Shown here in pieces: positions 1 to 6,150 of a DNA stretch of 10,375 nucleotides. A program made the position numbers and the translations under genes. The stretch's first letter is position 1, and the number at the start of each line of letters is the position of its first letter. Below the pieces are notes generated by a model that was not told the DNA's origin, did no database searches, and saw only the letters and a list, made by a program, of their open reading frames with translations. The stretch is taken from the NCBI GenBank assembly GCA_031278315.1, contig JAITKS010000091.1, forward strand, positions 1 through 10,375, read 5' to 3'. The DNA comes from Planctomycetaceae bacterium (GTDB lineage Bacteria; Planctomycetota; Planctomycetia; Pirellulales; Thermoguttaceae).

Positions 1-35
1 TGGGGCGGGTTATAATCCTGTTGCCCTTTCAGGGC
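1..35. repeat. GC-rich REP-like element, cut by window edge
   Basis: A GC-rich island in AT-rich DNA. Positions 1-12 read TGGGGCGGGTTA, and 23-35 form the small palindrome GCCCT-TTC-AGGGC. The same two blocks recur at 10210-10255, where GCCCTTTCAGGGC is identical and a block ending TTACCCGCCCCGA is nearly the reverse complement of 1-12. This is probably a dispersed palindromic repeat, and the window starts inside it. No coding potential is seen. Confidence 0.5.
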
Positions 36-119
36 GATTCTAGTTTTATACGTGAACAGTCACCTTTTTCGTTACAAAAAATAAAACCGAATTTTAAAGG
101 ACAATGAGTATATTACTAA
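27..119 (-). repeat. Left arm of long inverted repeat
   Basis: This stretch is nearly the reverse complement of 10026-10118. By hand alignment the core 27-110 differs by about three or four substitutions plus a one-base indel (the T/C run at 63-69). The match weakens after 110 but stays visible to about 119. It contains one copy of the TTGTAACGAAAA motif family (minus strand, 65-95). No transposase or terminal-repeat architecture is present, so it is best treated as a dispersed intergenic repeat. Confidence 0.75.
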
Positions 120-141
120 TTCTGTAACTATTATTTCACTA

Positions 142-1047
142 TTATTCAGTTGTACTTTTGACATTATCTGCATTTGTACTTTTGGCATTATCTACATTAT
201 TTACATTATGCGAGCTTGATAAAATGACAGATTCATGTTCGTTATGCAAATTAAAGAAATTACTCCATCGTGAATTTTCGGCAATTTGATAAACACCGCA
301 AAGTTTTCTTGGGAATTTTATTGTGGCGAGCAAAATTCTGAAATCAAACCATATATTTACGTCTTCAATATATTCTAGGTCGAGTATCAATTTACGTTGT
401 ACATCTTCTAGTCCGTTATCTGCTTGCCAGTTTACTTGTGCGTACCCAGTCAGTCCGGGCAAGACACACATTCGATATTCGTAACCCTGAATTTTTGTTT
501 TCAATTTTTTAACAAATTCCGGCCGCTCCGGACGCGGACCGATAACAGTCATTTCGCCGCGTAAAACATTTATGATTTGCGGCATTTCGTCAATATGTAA
601 TTTCCGCATTATCCGTCCTACAGTTGTTACACGCGGATCATTGCCGCGAGACCATTTGGGTTTTCCGTTCTCCGCATCAATTACCATCGATCTAATTTTT
701 ATCATCTTGAATAATTTACCGTTAATTCCGCACCGCGTTTGAGTATAAAAAATCGGTCCTCGCGAAGTTAAACGTACAAGAATCATAGAAATCAGAATTA
801 CCGGAACAATAAACCACGACGTCAACACAACTATAATCACATCAACAAACCACTTTATCCGATAATATTTAGAAATACGCGGATAAGGCGGTAACTCCGC
901 TTGATTCGATTGCGCCGATACATGCTGTTGCTGCTGATACGAAAATGTATCAGAATGCTCGTCAGATTGCTCAAAAGATACATCTCCATAATCGTGAATA
1001 GCCGAATCGGATGATTTGTATTCGGCAGAATTAAATTCGTCCTTCAT
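142..1047 (-). CDS. Polyprenyl-phosphate sugar-1-phosphate transferase (bacterial sugar transferase family)
   Basis: 301 aa. It transfers a sugar-1-phosphate from a nucleotide sugar to undecaprenyl phosphate at the inner face of the membrane, the first step of exopolysaccharide or O-glycan assembly. The core is typical: a hydrophobic re-entrant helix at about 66-92, the GPIFYTQTRCG stretch (~97-107), the KIRSM block (~117-121), the catalytic Asp-Glu pair D153-E154 in HIDEMPQ, the PRP motif 171-173 and PGLTGYAQV (~197-205). The extra N-terminal transmembrane bundle of ~460-residue WcaJ-type enzymes is missing, so this is the short monotopic form. The first ~60 residues are polar and Gln-rich. 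ATG 1047 is chosen over a TTG at 1107, which would add 20 Phe/Ile-rich residues. The C-terminal tail carries an 8-residue duplication. The sugar substrate cannot be read from sequence. Confidence 0.93.
   Translation of the reverse strand: MKDEFNSAEYKSSDSAIHDYGDVSFEQSDEHSDTFSYQQQQHVSAQSNQAELPPYPRISKYYRIKWFVDVIIVVLTSWFIVPVILISMILVRLTSRGPIFYTQTRCGINGKLFKMIKIRSMVIDAENGKPKWSRGNDPRVTTVGRIMRKLHIDEMPQIINVLRGEMTVIGPRPERPEFVKKLKTKIQGYEYRMCVLPGLTGYAQVNWQADNGLEDVQRKLILDLEYIEDVNIWFDFRILLATIKFPRKLCGVYQIAENSRWSNFFNLHNEHESVILSSSHNVNNVDNAKSTNADNVKSTTE
151..198 (-). repeat. Two tandem 24-bp units at the 3' end of the sugar transferase gene
   Basis: Units 151-174 and 175-198 differ at only two positions. On the coding strand they specify consecutive 8-residue units (NADNVKST after NVDNAKST-like residues), with partial further copies on both sides. 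The unit length is a multiple of three, so changes in copy number keep the frame and only alter the disordered C-terminal tail. Confidence 0.85.
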
Positions 1048-1124
1048 AAATTTGAAAAAAAAGATTATAAAATTAATTGTAACATCGAAAAAAAATATAT
1101 TCCGCAAACAAATTAGATTGTATC

Positions 1125-1153
1125 GGCATATACTCCTAACATTGAGATTTCAA
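1125..1153 (-). promoter_or_regulatory. Candidate sigma-70 promoter of the sugar transferase gene
   Basis: Read on the minus strand: TTGAAA (1148-1153), 17-nt spacer, TATGCC (1125-1130). The -35 box is good and the -10 box moderate. It would give a leader of about 70 nt before ATG 1047. A TATAAT hexamer also occurs about 17 nt upstream of the ATG, but it lacks a matched -35. Confidence 0.35.
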
Positions 1154-1175
1154 TTTTCGTTACAATAAATAAAAC
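1151..1175 (-). repeat. Copy of the TTGTAACGAAAA intergenic motif
   Basis: On the minus strand this reads TTTTATTTATTGTAACGAAA and continues AATTG. It is oriented toward the sugar transferase gene and overlaps its candidate -35 box. Close relatives lie at 65-95, 8711-8736, 9446-9478 and 10053-10080. Confidence 0.6.
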
Positions 1176-1197
1176 TGAAATCAATAAATTAAACCGA

Positions 1198-1223
1198 TTG
1201 AGACACAATACCTTGTGTCTCAA
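1198..1223 (-). terminator. Perfect 11-bp stem hairpin, possible serA terminator
   Basis: Arms TTGAGACACAA and TTGTGTCTCAA are exact reverse complements around a 4-nt loop. The hairpin lies 70 nt past the serA stop. In the minus direction it is followed by TCGGTTTAATTTATT, which is T-rich but not a classic U-tract. It is also the best-preserved copy of the GAGAC..GTCTC palindrome family in this window, so it may be a dispersed repeat that serves as a terminator. Confidence 0.5.
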
Positions 1224-1227
1224 CAGA

Positions 1228-1247
1228 GAGACGCAAAACTTTACGTC
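1228..1247. repeat. Degenerate GAGACGCAAA palindrome copy
   Basis: GAGACGCAAA followed by CTTTACGTC forms an imperfect palindrome (GACGCAAA against TTTACGTC, one mismatch). It belongs to the family seen at 1198-1223, 8786-8807 and 9416-9437. The flank beyond it (GAAATTTGCCGTTTGTTATC) resembles that following the 8786 copy (GAAATTTTCGTTTGTTAC). Confidence 0.5.
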
Positions 1248-1292
1248 ACAACGAAATTTGCCGTTTGTTATCTTTGTGTTTTTTTAACGGTT

Positions 1293-2918
1293 TTATCCCA
1301 TCCATGCTGGAAAAATATCAGATGCTGGTAACTTGGCTGAGTACGTTTTTGTAATTGCCGGTAACGAATTTACCTCATTGATTGATTCGATTACAGGTTC
1401 ACTATCTAGTGCGAGTATTGCAATTGCTTCGCCTCCGGGTGATTGCTTTATTCGTCCGACAGTCATGCTGCTGATGTTTACGTCGTACTTGCCGAATACA
1501 GTACCAATACTGCCGATTACACCCGGTCGATCAAAATGATCGATCAAAATTAAATTGCCGTCAAGCACACTGTCAAGACGATAATTATTCACCATTACTA
1601 ACCGCGGTATCGTACTGCCGAATAGCGTTCCGGCAAAAGCAAATGTTGAACGTTCTCCAACAATTTCCGCCGTAATTAAAGACGAAAATTCTCCTGCCTC
1701 TGTTGTTTTTTCTTCAATTAACTTAATTCCGCGATCTTTCAATATTGTTGAAGCACTAACTATATTTACTTCACAATCCATCGATGCTGAAATTAATCCG
1801 GCGGCAAACGAAGTTGAAATCAATGACGTGTCTTTGCGTGATACTTCGCCCTTGTATTTTATTTTACACGCACTAATTACACCGGAATCGATTTGAGCGG
1901 CTAACACACCAAGCCGAAAAGAAAGATTCAAATATCCGCGTAATCCTAAAAGTGTTTTTGTATCTAAAGTGCCGAAATTTACAGCTTGCCGAATTGTTCC
2001 ATTCTTAAAATAATCGACCAGAAGTTCGACAGCTTCAAGTGCAACATTCGATTGTGCTTCTTCCGTACTCGCCCCTAAATGCGGCGTACAGACTACATTC
2101 GGTTTGCCAAATAACGGATGTTTTGTACAAGGCTCTTCTTCATAAACATCGAGAGCAACTCCGCCAATTTTGCCGTTCTCAATTCCTTTCACCAACGTAT
2201 TAAGATCATAAATTCCGCCGCGAGCACAATTGATTAATTTGACACCAGGTTTGACAATTTCGAGTTCCGCCTCACCAAACATTCCTCGTGTTTGCTCGTT
2301 CAATGGAGTATGCACAGTTAAGAAATCGACTCGCGGTAACATCTCTTGTAAATTATTGACTAACACTACTCCAATTTCTTCAGCCCGCACCGAAGTAAAA
2401 AATGGATCAACAGCCAATACTTTCATTCCAAATGACTTTGCATACTTCGCTAATACTTGACCAATTCGCCCCATTCCAATAATTCCAAGAGTTTTACCAT
2501 CCAGCTGATTACCTGTAAAATTCTTGCGTTCCCATCGTCCCTCAATCAACGATTGATACGCCGGAGCTATATTACGTGAAAGCGCAAGCATCATTGCAAA
2601 CGTATGTTCCGCCGTTGAGATTGTATTCCCGCCCGGTGTATTCATCACAACTATTCCAGCACGAGTTGCCGCTGCCGTATCGATATTATCAACACCGACA
2701 CCAGCTCGTGCAATTGCTTTTAACCGCGTATTGCCTTCAAGTGATTCAGCAGTTATTTTAACTCCGCTTCTTGCAACTGCGCCATCAAAAGTTAATAGGC
2801 AATTACGCAACGCCTCACCTTTTAGTCCGATATGTTCTTCCGCCTCGAAACCGGATTCCGCATAAAGTATTTTCTTACCGTCTTCCGAAATAGGGTCGAG
2901 AATTACGATTCTGGTCAT
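1293..2918 (-). CDS. serA: D-3-phosphoglycerate dehydrogenase
   Basis: 541 aa, the length of the long SerA form (substrate-binding, NAD-binding, intervening and ACT domains). It oxidises 3-phosphoglycerate to 3-phosphohydroxypyruvate with NAD+, the committed step of cytosolic serine synthesis. Visible motifs are RAGVGVDNID (71-80), the Rossmann glycine loop GIIGMGRIG (145-153), INCARGG with catalytic Arg233, EEEP with catalytic Glu262, and TPHLGAST with catalytic His280. The allosteric substrate-binding (intervening) domain spans about 320-450. A C-terminal ACT domain from about 456 begins LILIDHFDRPGVIGSIG, the usual place for serine feedback binding. ATG 2918 has a weak AAAGG about 10 nt upstream. 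The 378-bp gap to nspC holds an octamer tandem array in the serA leader or promoter zone. All key residues are present. Confidence 0.97.
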   Translation of the reverse strand: MTRIVILDPISEDGKKILYAESGFEAEEHIGLKGEALRNCLLTFDGAVARSGVKITAESLEGNTRLKAIARAGVGVDNIDTAAATRAGIVVMNTPGGNTISTAEHTFAMMLALSRNIAPAYQSLIEGRWERKNFTGNQLDGKTLGIIGMGRIGQVLAKYAKSFGMKVLAVDPFFTSVRAEEIGVVLVNNLQEMLPRVDFLTVHTPLNEQTRGMFGEAELEIVKPGVKLINCARGGIYDLNTLVKGIENGKIGGVALDVYEEEPCTKHPLFGKPNVVCTPHLGASTEEAQSNVALEAVELLVDYFKNGTIRQAVNFGTLDTKTLLGLRGYLNLSFRLGVLAAQIDSGVISACKIKYKGEVSRKDTSLISTSFAAGLISASMDCEVNIVSASTILKDRGIKLIEEKTTEAGEFSSLITAEIVGERSTFAFAGTLFGSTIPRLVMVNNYRLDSVLDGNLILIDHFDRPGVIGSIGTVFGKYDVNISSMTVGRIKQSPGGEAIAILALDSEPVIESINEVNSLPAITKTYSAKLPASDIFPAWMG

Positions 2919-2959
2919 TTTTCTTTTTCCTTTTTTTAATGTTAAGTTTTGTATGTGAT

Positions 2960-2992
2960 GTATCGTACAATGAATGTTGACAATTCAAAAAC
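2960..2992 (-). promoter_or_regulatory. Upstream element of serA shared with the kinase gene
   Basis: This stretch and 8619-8652, upstream of the histidine kinase gene, match at roughly 80% by eye. They share the core GTACAATGAAT (plus strand), an ACAAT and a CAAAAAC block. Both lie about 40-75 nt ahead of a minus-strand start codon. At the kinase the block overlaps a good -35/-10 pair. Here the -10 is poor (candidate TACGAT), so it may mark the serA promoter or be a shared repeat. Confidence 0.4.
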
Positions 2993-3035
2993 TTGCGAGT
3001 CTGCTTACTTATCGAAAAGCAAACTTCTACACACG

Positions 3036-3235
3036 CTTTCACGTTTTCACACTTTTATGCTTTTACGTTTTCACGCTTTTATGCTTTCACGCTTTTACAC
3101 TTTTATGTTTTCACGCTTTTACACTTTTACACTTTTATGCTTTCACGCTTTTACGCTTTTATGTTTTCACGTTTTCACACTTTTATGTTTTCACGTTTTT
3201 ACACTTTTATGTTTTTATGTTTTTACATTTTTTCG
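3036..3235. repeat. Tandem array of 25 octamers (YTTTYAYR)
   Basis: An uninterrupted 8-bp register runs through 200 bp, with units such as CTTTTATG, TTTTCACG, CTTTCACG, CTTTTACG and CTTTTACA. Variation is limited to C/T and G/A transitions at fixed positions. The top strand is strongly pyrimidine-biased. Three units give 24 nt, so all three plus-strand frames stay open and encode the same permuted 8-residue pattern (TLLCFHAF-like). The minus strand is closed by recurring TAA. It fills most of the 378-bp nspC-serA spacer, whose remainder holds the serA upstream element. It is not a CRISPR array, because units are contiguous and there are no spacers. Confidence 0.9.
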
Positions 3236-3296
3236 CGTGTAGTTTTTTATGTCATTGAAATTCATAATAGGATACGTATAAATTCAATTGCAGCAT

Positions 3297-4490
3297 TTAT
3301 GATAATCTTGTTTTGTAATCTTCGTAGTGAAATTCACGAATTACTTTTACATTTCCGTCTGGTGTACCGCTGTCGCAAGACACAATTGACGGCAGCCGTA
3401 ATCCGTTGAAAGTTGTATTTTTACACATGGTATATTGTGACATATCGGCGAGAGTAACGCGGTCGCCGACTTCTAATGGTTTCTTGAATAGGTATTCACC
3501 GATAATATCACCTGAGAGACAAGTTTTACTTCCGACTATATATTTGTATCTTCCTTCTTCGAGCGGCATATCTGTATCTGTTGATTCGATTACTCTTTTT
3601 GCGCCGAGTATTTCTGGGGTATATGGCATTTCGAGTACATCGGGCATGTGTGCTGCTGCCGAAGTGTCGAGAATGACTACATCTATACTTGACGGATTTG
3701 ATATTACATCAAGAACAGTTGCAACGAGATAGCCGGTATTCAAAACATGAGATTCACCCGGTTCAAGAAAAACATCGAGATCGTATTTTGCTTTGAAATC
3801 GTTGATTATTTCGCATAGTCCGTCGATATCGTAACCTTTTCGTGTAATGTGATGTCCTCCGCCGAAATTTATCCATTTAATTTTTTTGAAATATTTATCG
3901 AATCGTTCTGTTACTAATTCCAGCGTCCGAAAGAGTACGTCTGAACCTTGTTGGCACATTGTGTGGAAGTGGAAACCGTCGATACCTCGAAGTGAGACTT
4001 CTTGTAAAATTTCAGAACGGATACCAAATCGTGATCTATTTGTACATGGATTATAAATTTCCATTTGTACTTCGGAATATTCAGGATTGATACGGTATCC
4101 GCAGTGAATTTTTCGATGTTGACGTTTAATAAGCGGTTTGAACCGTTCAAATTGTCCGGTTGAATTAAAGACGATGTAATCTACTAATGGTAAGGCTGCT
4201 TCGAATTCGGCTTCGGAGTAGGCGGGTGAGTACATGTGAATTTCTTTGCCGAATTCTTCTTTACCTAGAAATACTTCGTTCAAGCTGCTTGCAGTAACTC
4301 CGGCTAGGAATGGTGCCATATCGTCGAAGAATCCCCAAGTTGAAAAAGCTTTCAATGCGAGCAGAATTTTGCAGCCGGTGCGCCGTTGAACGTCAGCGTG
4401 TATTTCCATGTTACGGCGCAGTGCGGCTCTATCGATAATATAGTACGGTGTTGCCGTATTGACTGACATGAAATCAAATGTTTTTTCCAT
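3297..4490 (-). CDS. nspC: Carboxynorspermidine/carboxyspermidine decarboxylase
   Basis: 397 aa, normal for NspC. This PLP enzyme (fold type III, alanine-racemase-like barrel) decarboxylates carboxynorspermidine or carboxyspermidine, the final step of the aspartate-semialdehyde route to norspermidine or spermidine. Visible features are the N-terminal TPYYIID, the PLP Schiff-base Lys47 in LLALKAF, GVTASSLNE (64-72), SPAYSEAEF (88-96), HFHTMCQQ (174-181), the PLP-phosphate glycine stretch FGGGHH (209-214), EPGES (243-247) and the CLSGD motif whose Cys324 matches the catalytic cysteine of this decarboxylase group. ATG 4490 is used. Met8 is an alternative, since relatives begin near TPYY, and neither start has a clear Shine-Dalgarno. 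The usual partner, carboxyspermidine dehydrogenase, is not in the window. The protein cannot show which polyamine is made. Confidence 0.95.
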   Translation of the reverse strand: MEKTFDFMSVNTATPYYIIDRAALRRNMEIHADVQRRTGCKILLALKAFSTWGFFDDMAPFLAGVTASSLNEVFLGKEEFGKEIHMYSPAYSEAEFEAALPLVDYIVFNSTGQFERFKPLIKRQHRKIHCGYRINPEYSEVQMEIYNPCTNRSRFGIRSEILQEVSLRGIDGFHFHTMCQQGSDVLFRTLELVTERFDKYFKKIKWINFGGGHHITRKGYDIDGLCEIINDFKAKYDLDVFLEPGESHVLNTGYLVATVLDVISNPSSIDVVILDTSAAAHMPDVLEMPYTPEILGAKRVIESTDTDMPLEEGRYKYIVGSKTCLSGDIIGEYLFKKPLEVGDRVTLADMSQYTMCKNTTFNGLRLPSIVSCDSGTPDGNVKVIREFHYEDYKTRLS

Positions 4491-4666
4491 TAATGGATAA
4501 GTAGGGTAGAGTAGTTATAGTTGTTTGTTAAAAGGACAAAGGTAATTTGCTGGATGGAGCTTCTAAAAAAATTCTAAAAACATTGTTTATTCACAATTTT
4601 ATTTTTGGAGGGTGTGGTTTTGCGGGTATATCTTGTGTGAATAAAAATCGAGTTTAGATATTGTCT

Positions 4667-4705
4667 AAAAAATTAAAAAGCCTGCTTTCTGATAGATAAG
4701 CAGGC
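4667..4705 (-). terminator. Rho-independent terminator
   Basis: The minus strand has arms GCCTGCTT and AAGCAGGC (8 perfect pairs, 4680-4687 and 4698-4705) with a 10-nt loop, followed at once by TTTTTAATTTTTT. This is the most classical terminator in the window. Confidence 0.85.
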
Positions 4706-4788
4706 ATCAACAATTGAAAATTAAAGTCAGAGCAGTTTAACACAAATTTAACTAACAACAAGGGGGTTTTTAGAATTTCAAAATAGAC
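4667..4788 (-). ncRNA. Candidate orphan small RNA, ~120 nt
   Basis: A promoter (4795-4822) and a strong intrinsic terminator (4667-4705) on the same strand delimit a transcript of about 120 nt inside a spacer. The only start-to-stop frame is nine codons long and overlaps the -10 box, so no peptide is expected. The 5' half carries a single-stranded-looking ACCCCCTTGTTG tract, which is complementary to purine-rich AAGGGGG-type ribosome-binding regions. The terminator hairpin forms the 3' end. It matches no RNA family that I recognise. It could also be the end of a longer xerC transcript, though the stop is 370 nt upstream. Confidence 0.4.
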
Positions 4789-4794
4789 CATTCC

Positions 4795-4822
4795 ATCATA
4801 CCGGCTTTTTCAGATACGTGAA
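4795..4822 (-). promoter_or_regulatory. Candidate promoter of the small RNA
   Basis: Minus strand: TTCACG (4817-4822, four of six consensus bases), 16-nt spacer, TATGAT (4795-4800, five of six). The predicted start is near 4788. No gene start follows before the terminator at 4705, which is why it is assigned to a noncoding transcript. Confidence 0.45.
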
Positions 4823-4845
4823 TTTTTGTAATATATCAGTTGAAT
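4823..4845 (+). repeat. 23-bp repeat, inverted copy at 9338-9360
   Basis: An exact 23-bp match, in reverse complement, to 9338-9360, centred on AATATATCAGTTGAAT. A third, degenerate copy (AATATATCAGTGGAAT, plus orientation) is at 9117-9133. It directly abuts the -35 box of the candidate small-RNA promoter. Confidence 0.7.
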
Positions 4846-4955
4846 TTTTATTTTTCAAATTTTTTGTAAATTTTAAACACGAAACACACGAAAAAAATCA
4901 CGAGATGCACAAAAGGGTTTGTATATGATTTTTCGTGTTTTAAAAATAAATGTGA

Positions 4956-5004
4956 ACTAACAACAATCCTGTAAATCTGTTTATTCTGTCAAAAAAATAT
5001 GAAA
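4956..5004 (+). repeat. Dispersed repeat, direct copy at 9294-9343
   Basis: This block shares the pattern ACTAAC...ATCCTGTAA-TCTGTTTAT-CTGTCAAAAAAA with 9294-9343 in the same orientation, with a handful of substitutions and one-base indels. It is noncoding and only about 70 nt past the xerC stop. Confidence 0.6.
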
Positions 5005-5071
5005 CAAAAATTTTCGTTTATTTTGTTATTTCGAGTATTTCGTAATTCTCAAAAAAAATCTGTGTGTGTAT

Positions 5072-6052
5072 TTAATTTCTTGAAGCTGCTCTTGGATGCG
5101 CTTTGTGATAAATTTCCAGTAAATTCGCTGTGCTTAAATGAGTATAAATTTGTGTTGTAATTAGACTTTTATGTCCCAATAATTCTTGAACACTTCTTAT
5201 GTCAGCACCGTTGTTTAATAGATGAGTCGCAAAAGTATGTCTTAACGTGTGCGGAGAAATACGTTTGTCAAGACCCTCACTCTTAATATACTTTTCTAAC
5301 ATACGGCCAACACTTCTTGTCGTAATTCGACTCCCAAACTTGTTCAGAAAAATCGGTAAATCAGCAGGTTTTAATTTCACATTTCTTTTCGCCGTCTTCG
5401 ATAACATTTTGACACCCCGCGGCTTGCCTAACACATTCAACTTGCCATCAAGTAACTCTTGCCGAAATATAAACCATTTCTCCAATACCTCCGCTGCATA
5501 CGAACCAATTAACGCAAAACGCTCTTTACGTCCCTTGCCCTTGACTCGTATTAAACCATCTGTCTTGCTAAAATCTCCCATGTTCATTCCCGTCAACTCG
5601 CTAACTCGCACACCAGATGAATATAACGTTTCAAGAATCGCCCTGTCCCGTATTCCAAACGGGTCATGCGCAGGCGGTGCTAATAATAATTTGCCAATTT
5701 CATCTGTCGTAAGAAAAAAAGGAAGACGCCTAATATATCGCGGATTGCGAAGCGGCTTCGCCGGATTGTCAACCACCCAACCAGAACGCAATCCATAACG
5801 AAAAAAACTACGAAGCGACGCTAAGCGACGAGATATCGTCGAATGCGAATACTCTACATCAAACATCGCTGAAAGATAACCGCGAAGCTGCGGCGTCGTC
5901 ACTTCAGACGGAACCGGAACACGCCCCCCATAAAGCTCCGTAAAATACTCAAGAAATGCAGCTAAATCTTCACCATAACTTTTTATCGTAAGATCAGATG
6001 AATTTCTTTCCATTTGCATATATTTTATAAATTGATCAATAGCACTTTTCAT
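5072..6052 (-). CDS. xerC: Tyrosine recombinase XerC/XerD
   Basis: 326 aa. It is a site-specific recombinase expected to resolve chromosome dimers at a dif site with a partner Xer protein. The N-terminal SAM-like core-binding domain is about 1-90 (SHSTISRRLASLRSFFRYG at 69-87). The catalytic domain carries the full set: Arg149 (SSGVRVSEL), Lys173 (KGKGRKER), His268 and Arg271 (PHTLRHTF), His294 (LLGHKSL) and nucleophile Tyr303 (QIYTH). The Lys-to-His gap is about 20 residues longer than in E. coli XerD because of a basic insert at ~205-230. Resemblance to Planctomycetota Xer proteins (the LAPPAHDPFGIRDRAILETLYS stretch at ~124-144) drives the taxonomic guess. Whether it acts as XerC or XerD is undecided. 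No mobile-element partner is present, so an integrase role is unlikely. ATG 6052 has no clear Shine-Dalgarno. Confidence 0.93.
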   Translation of the reverse strand: MKSAIDQFIKYMQMERNSSDLTIKSYGEDLAAFLEYFTELYGGRVPVPSEVTTPQLRGYLSAMFDVEYSHSTISRRLASLRSFFRYGLRSGWVVDNPAKPLRNPRYIRRLPFFLTTDEIGKLLLAPPAHDPFGIRDRAILETLYSSGVRVSELTGMNMGDFSKTDGLIRVKGKGRKERFALIGSYAAEVLEKWFIFRQELLDGKLNVLGKPRGVKMLSKTAKRNVKLKPADLPIFLNKFGSRITTRSVGRMLEKYIKSEGLDKRISPHTLRHTFATHLLNNGADIRSVQELLGHKSLITTQIYTHLSTANLLEIYHKAHPRAASRN

Positions 6053-6105
6053 ACTAACTGTACTCTAATCTTGTTATAAATTAATTAAGTGCCGTCCCTA
6101 GCAAT

Positions 6106-6129
6106 ATCCGTAAACTTTAGCTTACGGAT
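6106..6129. repeat. 8-bp palindromic hairpin between kinase and xerC
   Basis: ATCCGTAA (6106-6113) and TTACGGAT (6122-6129) are exact reverse complements around an 8-nt loop. The hairpin sits in the 98-nt gap between the two minus-strand genes. No U-tract follows in the minus direction, so it is not a convincing intrinsic terminator. It may be a dispersed palindrome or an mRNA-processing stem. Confidence 0.5.
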
Positions 6130-6150
6130 CACAGATATATTACGATTTTT

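Larger units (their letters stand above)
4491..5071. other. 581-bp spacer between xerC and nspC
   Basis: AT-rich and without a credible protein gene. It holds a promoter and terminator pair that bound a candidate small RNA (about 4667-4822, minus strand), two blocks repeated in the 8557-9499 spacer (4823-4845 and 4956-5004), and an A/C-rich stretch with repeated CACGAAACACACGAAA-like text around 4878-4894. The nspC promoter is not clear. A TATAAC lies about 25 nt before its ATG, with only a weak -35. Confidence 0.6.

Noticed and set aside
3036..3235. CRISPR array
   Set aside because: The units are 8 bp and contiguous, with no spacers and no cas genes.
2949..3409. Three overlapping plus-strand reading frames through the octamer array
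   Set aside because: All three frames give the same permuted FTLLCFHA-type pattern because the 8-bp period lacks plus-strand stops. There is no ribosome binding site, and the longest frame runs antisense into nspC.
5005..5071. A dif site next to xerC
   Set aside because: I looked for paired Xer-binding arms around xerC and in the spacers and found no convincing 28-bp dif-like sequence.
5247..5798. 183-residue plus-strand frame antisense to xerC
   Set aside because: It is the shadow of a clearly conserved recombinase. The same applies to the antisense frames over serA, the kinase, nspC and the ykgJ-like gene.
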